A stretch of DNA of 64,000 bases. Source: Bacteroidota bacterium. Its GTDB lineage: Bacteria > Bacteroidota > Rhodothermia > Rhodothermales > Rubricoccaceae. The stretch spans positions 1-64,000 of the forward strand of contig JBCBNX010000001.1 of NCBI GenBank assembly GCA_039821555.1. Reading direction: 5' to 3'. A program made the position numbers and the translations under genes. Under the pieces are notes generated by a model. The model did not search any database, was not told the DNA's origin, and was given only the letters and a program-made list of their open reading frames with translations. How positions within the stretch are numbered: the stretch's first letter is position 1; each line of letters starts with the position of its first letter. This document shows positions 52,073-61,210 of this stretch, in pieces.

Positions 52073-52849
52073 ATGTTGACGCGACAGTATCAGAAGGACC
52101 TCGCCAGGTTGCACCGTCGAAAGGAGCGGGAGCGGCAGGGCGTGTTTCTCGTCGAAGGCCTACGCTCGGTCGAAGCCGCCCTTGACGCCAGTGCTTCGCT
52201 CGACGCTGTTCTTGTGACACCAGAGACGGCGGCCGACGACAGAGTCGCTGCGCTGCTACGCCGAGCGGAAGCGGCTCGCGTGCCGGTGCACCAACTCGCC
52301 GCGCGCGACCTAGGACGCATCACAACGGTGACGAGCGGTCAGGGCATCGCGGCAGTGGCGCGTCGCGTCCTGCAGCCCGTGTCCGCGTTGAAGCAGGCGG
52401 CATCGCTGTTGGTGCTCGACGGCGTACAGGACCCCGGCAACGTGGGCACCCTCGTTCGGGCGGCGGCGTGGTTCGGCCTCGACGGGGTGCTCGCCGGGCC
52501 GGGAACGGCCGATCTGGAGTCGCCGAAAGTGGTGCGTAGCGCCATGGGTGGGCTCTGGGACCTCGCGCTCTGTCAAACCGACACGCTCGCAGCGACACTC
52601 GGCGTGCTCCGCGCCGACGGCTGGCACCTCGCCGCGGCCGACCTCGACGGGACGACGGCGTCGTCCTGGGCGCCGCCCGAGAAAACGGCGCTCATCCTCG
52701 GCAGCGAAGCGCACGGGGTCTCCGGGGCCGTGCGCGCTGTTGTGGACGAGCGCGTCACGATCACAGGACGCACCGAGCGGCGTAGCGGCGTCGAGTCGCT
52801 CAACGTGGCGCTCGCGGGCGGCATCGTGCTCCACCGATGGCGAGGCTAG
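52073..52849 (+). CDS. SpoU/TrmH-family RNA 2'-O-methyltransferase
   Basis: A 258-residue SPOUT methyltransferase. The N-terminal substrate-binding domain (~5-95: RRKERERQGVFLVEGLRSVE) is followed by the trefoil-knot domain with motif 1 GVQDPGNVGTLVRAAAWFG, motif 2 LILGSEAHGVSG and motif 3 SLNVALAGGIVLHRW. This matches RlmB/TrmH-like enzymes that 2'-O-methylate rRNA or tRNA ribose; the target base cannot be told. ATG 52073 is used because the added 18 upstream codons overlap the dps terminator. Confidence 0.92.
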   Translation: MLTRQYQKDLARLHRRKERERQGVFLVEGLRSVEAALDASASLDAVLVTPETAADDRVAALLRRAEAARVPVHQLAARDLGRITTVTSGQGIAAVARRVLQPVSALKQAASLLVLDGVQDPGNVGTLVRAAAWFGLDGVLAGPGTADLESPKVVRSAMGGLWDLALCQTDTLAATLGVLRADGWHLAAADLDGTTASSWAPPEKTALILGSEAHGVSGAVRAVVDERVTITGRTERRSGVESLNVALAGGIVLHRWRG

Positions 52850-52937
52850 GCGCGGCCGGTCGGGCAGAGAACCCGACGGGGTCAGATCAGCGTTGTGCAC
52901 CCACGACCTCTCACCCCGTCCGTAAATTGAGCCCCCT

Positions 52938-54158
52938 ATGGAAATTCCGTCGATCCAAGGACTCGCCATCGAGCGCGGGCTGCTGCCGCTTGAAAAGGCC
53001 GTCGCCGTGCGCGAGCACCAGCGTCAGCTACGTATTGGCGTGCCGCGCGAGGCCGTCAACGAAGAACGCCGCGTCGCACTTGCGCCCTACGGAGCAGGCA
53101 TCCTCGCCGCCGCAGGCCACCGCGTCTACATCCAGCGCGGCGCGGGCGAGCAGGCCCACTTCTCCGACGTGGAATACAGCGAGGCCGGGGCCGAACTCCT
53201 CCCCGACGCCGCCGAGCTGTATGCCGAGTGCGACCTCATCGCCAAGGTCTTCCCGCCGACGGAGGAAGAACTAGCGCTGATGCAGGAGAAGCAGACGCTC
53301 ATCTCGGCGCTGCACCTCGGCGGCATCCAGCCGGACTACCTGCGCAGGCTCATGGACCTGCGCATCACCGGCATCGGCTTCGAGTTCATCACCGACACCG
53401 ATGGCTCGCTGCCCATCGTGCGCATGATGCACGAGATCTCGGGCTCGATTGCCGTCCAGGTGGCGGCGCACTGCCTCGAAAGCACCGAGGGCGGTCGTGG
53501 CATCATGCTCGGTGGCATCTCGGGCGTACCGCCGTCTACGGTCGTGATCCTCGGCGCGGGTGTGGTTGGCGAGTGGGCAGCGCGGACGGCGCTCGGCTTC
53601 GGCGCGCACGTCATCATCCTCGACAACGACCTCCCCGCGCTCCGCCAGATGGAGCACTACCTTGACCGACGCGTGATGACGGCCACGGCCAACGAGCCGT
53701 ATGTCCGCCAGGCCGTCCAGAACGCCGACGTGGTCATTGGGGCGATGATGAGCGCCGGGCAGCGCCCGCCGGTGGTCGTCACCGAAGACATGGTGGCAGG
53801 CATGAAGGAGGGCAGCGTGATCGTGGACGTGGTGATCGACCAGGGCGGCTGCATCGAGACGTCGCGGCCAACTTCACCTTCGGCGCCGACATTCGTCCAG
53901 CACGGCGTGATCCACTACTGCGTGCCCAACCTGCCATCGGTGGCCGCGCGCACGGCGAGCTACGCGCTCACGAACGTGGTCGTACCCTACCTCCTCGACA
54001 TCGGCGAGTCAGGGTCGATCAACGATGCGCTCTGGACGAACGGTAGCCTGCGGACGGGCACCTATGTCTACCGCCGCCACCTCACGAAGAAGAGCCTCGC
54101 GACGCTCTTCGGGATGCCTCACCGCGACATCGAACTGCTCATCGCGAGCGGCATCTAG
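52938..54158 (+). CDS. ald: Alanine dehydrogenase
   Basis: A 406-residue NAD-dependent enzyme interconverting alanine and pyruvate plus ammonia, of the Ald/PntA family. The N-terminal domain contains IGVPREAVNEERRVALAP (with the substrate Lys/Arg region) and QRGAGEQAHFSD; the Rossmann motif is VVILGAGVVGEWAARTALGFG with the Asp of VIILDND selecting NAD; IVDVVIDQGGCIETS and VPNLPSVAARTASYALTN follow. Some 30 extra N-terminal residues distinguish it from B. subtilis Ald, as in other Bacteroidota. Convergent with the next gene. Confidence 0.93.
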   Translation: MEIPSIQGLAIERGLLPLEKAVAVREHQRQLRIGVPREAVNEERRVALAPYGAGILAAAGHRVYIQRGAGEQAHFSDVEYSEAGAELLPDAAELYAECDLIAKVFPPTEEELALMQEKQTLISALHLGGIQPDYLRRLMDLRITGIGFEFITDTDGSLPIVRMMHEISGSIAVQVAAHCLESTEGGRGIMLGGISGVPPSTVVILGAGVVGEWAARTALGFGAHVIILDNDLPALRQMEHYLDRRVMTATANEPYVRQAVQNADVVIGAMMSAGQRPPVVVTEDMVAGMKEGSVIVDVVIDQGGCIETSRPTSPSAPTFVQHGVIHYCVPNLPSVAARTASYALTNVVVPYLLDIGESGSINDALWTNGSLRTGTYVYRRHLTKKSLATLFGMPHRDIELLIASGI

Positions 54159-54192
54159 CGACGACTCCTGCCGCCGCTAGACGCCGCAGGGT

Positions 54193-55359
54193 TCAGGAAC
54201 TCGTGACCTCGATGTCTACGGAGGAGGGGCGCCCGGAGTCGTCGAAGCGGCCGGAGGCGTCGCGGACCTCCAGGAAGCACTCCACCTCCCACTCGCCGAG
54301 CCCGTCTGGAGCTTCCACGGAGCGCTCGATGGTCTCGGTGCCGCGCACCTCGATGTCTTCGTCGCCGTCGAGGACGAAGGCAAACGGGTCGTTGCGGTCG
54401 GAGACGCCGCGGGGAGGCGTGGCGTCACAGACGACGCGCCAGTCGCCCTCGCGAAGCGTCACGTCGCCCGTGTTTCGGACGTGGATGCGGAAGCGGTAGT
54501 CACGTCCAGCGCGCATGTCGTCTTCCACCTCCAGGCGCCGGATTGCGCCCTCGATGTCTGGCTCGGCGATCCGGAGCGTGTACGTGTACGGGTTGTTGCG
54601 TGCGTCGAGCGGGCGCCCGTTGTGCAGCACCGCCAACTCGATCACGTAGTTGCCCGAGGTGCGCGGAACGACGAACTCGTGGCCACCGGCATCGGAGACG
54701 CCGTAGTCCCAGTCGGCCTCGTCGAGGTCGATGGTAAAGTCGAACTCGGCCTCCTCGTCGCGGGTGGCGCGGGAGGGGCTTCGGTCGAGGGTCCCGCGCA
54801 CGGTGTAGGTGCCCGGCGGCCAGTTCGTCTCGCCCTCGTTCTCGACGGTCACGCTGAGCGTCACCTCCTGCTCGGGCTGTGCGCGCCCCTGCACGCGCGT
54901 CCGCCATCCGACGACGTGCGCGGCCTCGACCTCGATGTTCTCGACGACCCGCTCCCCGAACGCGTTGTTGCGGTCGTCCACCATCGTCACGGTGAAGAGG
55001 TACTCGCCCGGCGTGCGGGGCACGTTCACCGTCCACGACGCTTGCGCGGTGCCGCCCGCGGGCACGTCGCGCGTGAGCCGCTCGACGTGGTTGAACACCT
55101 CGCCCGTGGACGACGGCCCGTCGGTGAAGACCATGCCCACGCCGTAGCCGTCCGACCGCCGCCAGCCGCGGTCCTCCACGATCTGCCCGTTGTCGTCGAG
55201 GGTGTTCTCCGCGGTGTTGCGGACGGTCACGGTGATGGTCACCCGCTCGTTGGGGTCGGCGGTGTCCGGCATCCGAAACGAGACGATTTCGGCTTCTTGC
55301 CCGATGGACGAGGGCGTGAACAGGAGAAGGAGGGCGCAGAGCCCGAGGAGGCGCAACAT
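54193..55359 (-). CDS. Secreted protein with repeated CARDB/Ig-like domains
   Basis: A 388-residue exported protein with a signal peptide (LRLLGLCALLLLFTPSSIGQ). Three similar beta-sandwich units follow, each with a phrase such as PNERVTITVTVRNTAEN, PEQEVTLSVTVENEGETNW and AGRDYRFRIHVRNTGDVTL, the usual signature of CARDB-like adhesion modules. The domains carry conserved Trp (NWPPGTYTV, EGDWRVVCDA). Likely periplasmic or cell-surface; partner and ligand unknown. Followed 49 bases upstream by another exported protein on the same strand. Confidence 0.8.
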   Translation of the reverse strand: MLRLLGLCALLLLFTPSSIGQEAEIVSFRMPDTADPNERVTITVTVRNTAENTLDDNGQIVEDRGWRRSDGYGVGMVFTDGPSSTGEVFNHVERLTRDVPAGGTAQASWTVNVPRTPGEYLFTVTMVDDRNNAFGERVVENIEVEAAHVVGWRTRVQGRAQPEQEVTLSVTVENEGETNWPPGTYTVRGTLDRSPSRATRDEEAEFDFTIDLDEADWDYGVSDAGGHEFVVPRTSGNYVIELAVLHNGRPLDARNNPYTYTLRIAEPDIEGAIRRLEVEDDMRAGRDYRFRIHVRNTGDVTLREGDWRVVCDATPPRGVSDRNDPFAFVLDGDEDIEVRGTETIERSVEAPDGLGEWEVECFLEVRDASGRFDDSGRPSSVDIEVTSS

Positions 55360-55408
55360 GGTCGGGAGGGAGTCGATCAACAATCAGCGGACGGGGCGGG
55401 CGAGGGTG

Positions 55409-56692
55409 CTACGGCTGGTAGACCTCGGCGGGCTGGACGCCGAATTTTTGCGCCTCAGGCTCGCCAGGGAAGGGATAGCTACCAGGCTTCAGCTCCATCC
55501 GGGGCGCGTAGCTGTCGACGTAGATCTCGGCCCAGTCTTCCTCCATCTCGCTCTCCTGGTAGAACGCGAGGTCGACCGGGATGTCGGGGTCGAGGATGAC
55601 GTTGCCGCCGCCGTCGTAGTCCGTGTCGTCCTCGACACCGTAGAGGTCGATGATGAGGTAGCGCGGGTTGGGGCCGAACTTGCCCACGAGGACGCCCGTG
55701 TCGTCGCTCGCGTCCTCGTCGAAGAGCGATCCGTTGGCGAAGAACAGGTTGTTGCGCATCGCCAGGTCCGGCATGCGGTCGAAGGGCCAGTCGTGCTGCA
55801 TGGCGCCGCCCACGTTGTAGGCGAACAGGTTGCCCTCGATCTCGACGCGGTCGGTGCCTTCCTTGTGGTAGAGCGACACGGCCCCAACGTTGCTCGACGT
55901 GGGGTCCGGGTTGAACGGCCAGTTCATCAGGAAGGTGTTGTGGCGCAGCGCGAGCGTAGCGATCCGGTTGCCTCGCCAGGACATCGTCCCGAGTTGCTGG
56001 ATCGGGATGAGTGTGTTGAGGAAGAAGTTGTTCTGGATGAGCACCCGCGTGTCGCGCGCGGCCGGGGCGATGGTTGGGTCCATCGCGCCCTGTGGGCCGT
56101 TCATGAACACGTTGTCGGCCACCACGAGCCGCTCGGTGCGCAGGTTGCGGAACGACAGCAGCGTGTAGGTGCGGGTGCCGCTCCCGCGCACGAGGCTGTT
56201 GGTGTCGTCGTCGTAGACGTTGGACGGCCCGGCGTCGAGGACGAAGCCGGAGAAGACGAACTCCTTGAGCACCGAGCGCTGCCCGAGCGTGAAGATGGGC
56301 CCGCCGCGTCCCTCGGACGTCTTCAGCAGGGTGGGCGTCTCGAACGGCGTGCGTGCGTCGAAGGCACCCGCATGGCCGCCGAGGATGTGCAGGCGCGCGC
56401 GGGGGTTGTCGACGGACGCGAGCGCCCAGGTGCCCGCGCCAAACTGCCCGTCGAATTCGCCGCCCGCGACCAGGATGCGGACCGTCGGCGAGCCGCTGGC
56501 GAGCAGTTCGCCCGCTTGGGTCAGCGCGCGGTGGAGGGAGCGGTGGGCGTAGGTGTTGTCGTTGTCGGCCTGCTGCTCGGCGTAGGCGTAGGCGTCAGTG
56601 CCGCGCGGGGCGACGTAGAGGGTGTAGTCGTTGGCCGCCGCGGGCAGCGCCAGGGCAAGGGCAAACAGCGACAGGAAGAGGGCGCGAAGCAT
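55409..56692 (-). CDS. Secreted right-handed parallel beta-helix protein
   Basis: A 427-residue exported protein. ATG 56692 gives a signal peptide (LRALFLSLFALALALPAAA); the frame extends 111 codons further upstream with no similarity. The body shows repeated beta-helix turns: ARLHILGGHAGAFD, VFSGFVLDAGPSNV, VLIQNNFFLNTLIPI, NRIATLALRHNTFLMNW and MRNNLFFANGSLF, with N-N-x-F ladders typical of pectate-lyase-like or poly-uronate-binding folds. The catalytic residues of known lyases are not evident. It may sit with the CARDB-like protein in one surface operon. Confidence 0.8.
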   Translation of the reverse strand: MLRALFLSLFALALALPAAANDYTLYVAPRGTDAYAYAEQQADNDNTYAHRSLHRALTQAGELLASGSPTVRILVAGGEFDGQFGAGTWALASVDNPRARLHILGGHAGAFDARTPFETPTLLKTSEGRGGPIFTLGQRSVLKEFVFSGFVLDAGPSNVYDDDTNSLVRGSGTRTYTLLSFRNLRTERLVVADNVFMNGPQGAMDPTIAPAARDTRVLIQNNFFLNTLIPIQQLGTMSWRGNRIATLALRHNTFLMNWPFNPDPTSSNVGAVSLYHKEGTDRVEIEGNLFAYNVGGAMQHDWPFDRMPDLAMRNNLFFANGSLFDEDASDDTGVLVGKFGPNPRYLIIDLYGVEDDTDYDGGGNVILDPDIPVDLAFYQESEMEEDWAEIYVDSYAPRMELKPGSYPFPGEPEAQKFGVQPAEVYQP

Positions 56693-56939
56693 AGGGCAGG
56701 GGGGATGCAGGTGGTGACGAGGGCTCCCTGGAACAGGCGATGTCCAAGTCGGGGCATCTGGGAACGCGCGGAACGATCCGGGCAGGGCGCACGCGTCTGG
56801 ATCGTGCCCCTGGAGTGCACCCGTGGTTCTCGGTTTGAACTCGTGCGGGCACCGCAGGTCGGGTGGCTCGTATAGAGACGGCTGACCGCTCACCCCGACA
56901 TGGCGGTAGCCTGCACTTCTGGTCGTCACGACCCCACCC

Positions 56940-57806
56940 ATGCCTCTCGTCCGTCTGTTTGACGCGCTGGACCACCGCGCATCGACCCCTCGCACCCGCC
57001 GCGCCATCGGCGCCGGGCTCGTCATCGCCTTTCTCAGCTACCTCGTCGTGATCGAGCTAGGGCGGCAGGGGCTCCTGCCCGACGGGCTCGCCGCGCGCAT
57101 CCCGACGAGCCACTTCTACGCGGTCGACCTCGCCTTCAAGCTGCTCCTGCTTGTGGAAGTGGTGGAGTTGATCTTCGGGCTCGCGCACTCGGTGGCGGAC
57201 GCGCTGGGCAAGCAGTTGGAGATCCTCTCGCTGATCCTACTGCGGGCAGCGTTCAAGGAGTTGACCAACTTCCCAGAGCCGATCGCCTGGGAGCCGGACC
57301 GCGCCGAGGCCGTCCTCCACATGGCCGCCGACGTCTCCGGGGCGCTCGTGATCTTCGTGGTGCTGGGCTTCTACTACCGCGCGCAGAAGCACCGGCGGAT
57401 CACGTCCACGGACCGCGAGCAGGCGCAGTTTGTGGCCACGAAAAAGCGCATCGCCTTCCTGCTGCTCGTGCTCTTTGTGAGCATCGGGGCCTACGACCTC
57501 GTCCGGTGGAGCATGGGCCTGCCCGTGGCCGACTTCTTCGCGACGTTCTACACGGTGCTCATCTTCGCCGACGTGCTGATCGTGCTCGTCTCGCTGCGCT
57601 ACGCGTCGTTCTACGCCGTCGTCTTCCGCAACTCGGCGTTTGCCATGACGACGGTGCTGATCCGCCTGGCGCTCGCGGCCCCGCCCTACATCAGCGCTCT
57701 CATCGGTGTCGGGGCGGCCGTGCTGGCGCTTGGGCTCACGCTCGCCTACAACCGGTTCGCGCTCGAAATTAGTGACGAGATTGTCCTGGAAAGCGAGGCC
57801 GTCTGA
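56940..57806 (+). CDS. Integral membrane protein of unknown function
   Basis: A 288-residue protein with six or seven hydrophobic segments (~22-42, 62-85, 130-150, 168-190, 195-218, 222-245, 248-272). Helix 2-3 carries charged residues (KLLLLVEVVELIFGLAHSVADALGKQLEIL). I do not recognise the family. It lies divergent from the beta-helix gene and 161 bases before the second metalloprotease-propeller-barrel gene, probably in a separate unit. Confidence 0.7.
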   Translation: MPLVRLFDALDHRASTPRTRRAIGAGLVIAFLSYLVVIELGRQGLLPDGLAARIPTSHFYAVDLAFKLLLLVEVVELIFGLAHSVADALGKQLEILSLILLRAAFKELTNFPEPIAWEPDRAEAVLHMAADVSGALVIFVVLGFYYRAQKHRRITSTDREQAQFVATKKRIAFLLLVLFVSIGAYDLVRWSMGLPVADFFATFYTVLIFADVLIVLVSLRYASFYAVVFRNSAFAMTTVLIRLALAAPPYISALIGVGAAVLALGLTLAYNRFALEISDEIVLESEAV

Positions 57807-57967
57807 GCTAGCAAGGAGTCGGCGACGGGTCTGGTGAAGCGATTCGGGCGCTCCGGGTGGCTATTCGGGGCACGAAGCGGGTAGGTGAGGCGAAAGGCCC
57901 TTGACGCTGGGCCTAGGTCCATGTAACGTGCGGGGCTGTCGTCCCCCAACCCGTCCGACGTGCCACC

Positions 57968-60900
57968 GTGCCTGCCTTCCGGTCCGTCCTCGCCCTCGTG
58001 CCCCGCCTGCTCACGCTCGCGCTCGTCGTCGGGCTCTGCGCGCCGCCCGTCGCGGCGCAGTACGGCTTCTCGTTCGGACGCAACAAGGTGCAGTACGAGG
58101 ACTTCGACTGGCACGTCCTGGAGACGGAGCACTTCGACGTGTACTACTACCCCGAGATGGAGGAACTCGCCGAGTACGGGGCCGCCTTCGCCGAGGAGGT
58201 CTACGACGAGCTGGAGCACCGCTTCAACTTCTCGCTCGTCCGCCGCGTGCCCGTCGTCTTCTACGCGACCAACCTCCACTTCAAGCAGACCAACATCACG
58301 CCGGGCTTCATCCCGGACAACGTCGGCGGCTTCTTCGAATTCCTCAAGGGCCGCGTGGTCGTGCCCTCAAACGGCGACCTGCACCGCTTCCGCCGCGTGA
58401 TCCGCCACGAACTGGTGCACGTGTTCACCTTCTCGAAGGTGCGCCGGGCCTACGCCGACTACCGGCGGCCCGCCGAGACCTTTATCCCGTTGTGGTTCAC
58501 CGAAGGCATCGCCGAGTATTGGAGTGGCAGCGCCGACCACAACCACGAGATGATCATGCGCGACGCCGTCGCGTCCAACTTCCTCGTGCCGCTCGACAAC
58601 ATCATTCGCATCCGGGGGAGCTACGTGATGTACAAGCAGGGCGAGGCGGTCTGCCGTTGGATCGGCGAGACCTACGGCGACGAGAAGCTGCTGTTGATGA
58701 TGGAAAACGCCTGGCGCGACCCCGACTTCACGAAGGTCATCGAACACGTCTTGCAGGAAGACTTCGAGACCCTCTCCGAGCGCTGGGACGAGTGGGTGCG
58801 CGCACAGTACGTCCCCGACGTCGAGGGCGCGGACGTGACGTCGCTCGTGGCGCAGCCCGTGCAGGCGCGCGGCTACAGCATGAAGCCCGCACTCTGGACC
58901 GACGCCGAGGGCCAGCGGCACGTCGTCTACGCGGCCAACAAGAACGGCTACACGAACCTCTACCGCGTGGCCGTGGACTCAGCGATGGCACCCGTCGAAG
59001 ACCCACGCGTGGTGGTCGAGGGTGAGCGCAGCGCCGTTTATGAGGCGTTCCACATGTTTGACAGCCGCCACGACGTGAACGACGAGGGCCATGTCGTCTT
59101 CGTCACGAAGTCGGGCGGGACCGACGTCGTGCACGTGTTCGACATGGTCGAGGAGCGCCGTCTCCACACCTTCGCCTTCGACGATCTCGTGGCGATCTAC
59201 TCGCCGCACTGGAGCCCGGACGGCCGGCGGCTCGCGTTCACCGGCATCGCCCGGTCGGGCTTCTCCGACCTCTACGTCTACGACCTCGCCGACGGCCGCC
59301 TCGCCCGCCTCACCGACGACGCCTACGACGACCGCGACCCGGCGTGGAGCCCCGACGGCACGCGCCTCGTCTTCTCCAGCGACCGCACGGCGTTCGGGCA
59401 CGAGGGTGCCTACAACCTCTTCACCTACACCTTCGAAGAGGGGGCGATGGACGCGGGCGCGCTCGCCTACCTCACCTACGGCCCGCACCTCGACCTGAGC
59501 CCCCGCTGGACGCCCGACGGCACGCGCGTCGTCTACACGAGCACGGTCCGCGACGAGGCCACCGGCCGCTTCACCGCCCAAGACCTCTGGACGGTCGAAG
59601 CCGAGAGCGCTACCCCGCTCCTGGCCCGCACGAGCACGGCCGCGCCCACCCGGCAGGCGACGCGGCTGACCCGCTTCACCAGCGCCTCGTTCGACCCCGT
59701 CTGGACCGACACGGACCGCATCGTCTTCGCCAGCTTCGAGAACTTCCGCTTCACGATCCGCACGATGGACGCGCGCGGGTTGGTAGATGACCCCGTCTCG
59801 ATTGTGGCGGTGCGTCCCGCCCTCGACCGGTTTGGGCCGACGGCGCCGCTGCTGGCGCAGCGTGAGACGGCGCCGGCGTCGCCGCGCTCGGTGGTCATGC
59901 CGATCCCAGACGACGATGCAGCCAACGTGCCCGGAGGCGGCGATGCGTTTGCCGAGGACGGGCCCCTCGCTGAGACACCGCCCAGCGAGGCGATCTCCGC
60001 AAGTGTGGCGCTGCGCGCGCGCGTGGGCCTTTCGTGGGAGCCGCCGGAGGCGTGGGCAGCCCGCCCCGTGGCCACCTCACCCGATGACAGAACGCCACCC
60101 GAGGAAGGGTGGGCGTTCGACCCGATCCCGATCACGGAGGTGGAGCGGCAGCGCCCTTACAAGCGCGCGTACAACCTCGACATCGCCCAGGGCGGGGTTA
60201 GCACGAACCCGGTCTGGGGCACCTCCGGCGGCGCGGTGCTCGCCTTCTCCGACATGCTCGGCAACGACCGCTGGTACGTGTCCGCCTTCCAGGTCAACAC
60301 GCCCGGTCGTTCGTTCTGGGAGGGCCTCAACGTGTCCGTCTCGCGGCTGCACCTTGGACGTCGCGCCAACTTCGGCTACGGCGCGTTCCGCCTCGGCGGG
60401 CGGCGCTTCGACCGCGGCGATCCGGACGCGGCCGCAACCTACCCGGTCTTCTTCGAGGAGGTGTGGGGCGGTTTCGGCGCGGTCAGCTACCCGCTCTCGA
60501 AGTTCCGCCGCGTCGAACTCGGCACGTCGGCGGCGTGGAGCCAGAAGGACCAGATCACGGCGACCGAGACGTTGGAGTCGGTGCTCGTAAGCAACAGCGT
60601 GGCGCTCGTGCACGACACGGCGCTCTACGGCTTCAACGGCCCCGTCGACGGGTGGCGCGGCAACCTCACCGTCGGCTACACGACCGACGTGCTCAACGCC
60701 AACGTCAACTACGTCACGCTCTCGGCCGACCTGCGGCACTACCTCCGCATCGTGCCCGGGCTCACCTTCGCCTCGTGGGGCCTCGCGCAGTCGAACATAG
60801 GGCGGCGCTCGCGGCTCTTCCTGCTCGGCGGAAGCTGGAACCTGCGCGGCTTCGGTTTCCTCGACGTGCGTGCGCGCAACATCCTGTTCACGTCGCAGGA

Positions 60901-61210
60901 ACTCCGCTTCCCGCTCGTGGAGGCGCCCGGCGCGATCCTGCCGATCCTCGCCCCGTTCGGCCTCGCCAACATCCGAGGCGCGGCCTTCTTCGACGCGGCC
61001 CATGCCTGGAACGACGACTTCTACAGCGACTCTATCGCCGAGGCGCAGCTCAACGCAGGGCGGACGCTCGGCGCGACCGGGCTTGGCCTCCGATTCAACC
61101 TCTTCGGCGCGTTCGTGCTGCGCTACGACCGGGGCTTCCGCTTCCGCGACGGCATCCAGTGGGACGAACGCGAGGCGTTCAGCCAGTTCTTCTTCGGCTA
61201 TGATTTCTAG
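57968..61210 (+). CDS. Outer-membrane fusion: gluzincin-like metallopeptidase, PD40 propeller, BamA-like barrel (paralogue 2)
   Basis: A 1080-residue exported protein with a GTG start and signal peptide (LLTLALVVGLCAPPVAAQ). Domain order as in paralogue 1: metallopeptidase-like region (~45-290) with H147-E-L-V-H151 (VIRHELVHVFTF) and E179 in PLWFTEGIAEYW; PD40 blades (~300-600: HWSPDGRRLAFTG, AWSPDGTRLVFSS, RWTPDGTRVVYTS, VWTDTDRIVFAS); BamA-like barrel (~740-1080) ending in FFGYDF with the C-terminal Phe needed for barrel insertion. It overlaps the next gene by 11 bases and leads a three-gene set with a BamB-like lipoprotein and a PEGA protein. Activity untested; substrate unknown. Confidence 0.86.
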   Translation: MPAFRSVLALVPRLLTLALVVGLCAPPVAAQYGFSFGRNKVQYEDFDWHVLETEHFDVYYYPEMEELAEYGAAFAEEVYDELEHRFNFSLVRRVPVVFYATNLHFKQTNITPGFIPDNVGGFFEFLKGRVVVPSNGDLHRFRRVIRHELVHVFTFSKVRRAYADYRRPAETFIPLWFTEGIAEYWSGSADHNHEMIMRDAVASNFLVPLDNIIRIRGSYVMYKQGEAVCRWIGETYGDEKLLLMMENAWRDPDFTKVIEHVLQEDFETLSERWDEWVRAQYVPDVEGADVTSLVAQPVQARGYSMKPALWTDAEGQRHVVYAANKNGYTNLYRVAVDSAMAPVEDPRVVVEGERSAVYEAFHMFDSRHDVNDEGHVVFVTKSGGTDVVHVFDMVEERRLHTFAFDDLVAIYSPHWSPDGRRLAFTGIARSGFSDLYVYDLADGRLARLTDDAYDDRDPAWSPDGTRLVFSSDRTAFGHEGAYNLFTYTFEEGAMDAGALAYLTYGPHLDLSPRWTPDGTRVVYTSTVRDEATGRFTAQDLWTVEAESATPLLARTSTAAPTRQATRLTRFTSASFDPVWTDTDRIVFASFENFRFTIRTMDARGLVDDPVSIVAVRPALDRFGPTAPLLAQRETAPASPRSVVMPIPDDDAANVPGGGDAFAEDGPLAETPPSEAISASVALRARVGLSWEPPEAWAARPVATSPDDRTPPEEGWAFDPIPITEVERQRPYKRAYNLDIAQGGVSTNPVWGTSGGAVLAFSDMLGNDRWYVSAFQVNTPGRSFWEGLNVSVSRLHLGRRANFGYGAFRLGGRRFDRGDPDAAATYPVFFEEVWGGFGAVSYPLSKFRRVELGTSAAWSQKDQITATETLESVLVSNSVALVHDTALYGFNGPVDGWRGNLTVGYTTDVLNANVNYVTLSADLRHYLRIVPGLTFASWGLAQSNIGRRSRLFLLGGSWNLRGFGFLDVRARNILFTSQELRFPLVEAPGAILPILAPFGLANIRGAAFFDAAHAWNDDFYSDSIAEAQLNAGRTLGATGLGLRFNLFGAFVLRYDRGFRFRDGIQWDEREAFSQFFFGYDF

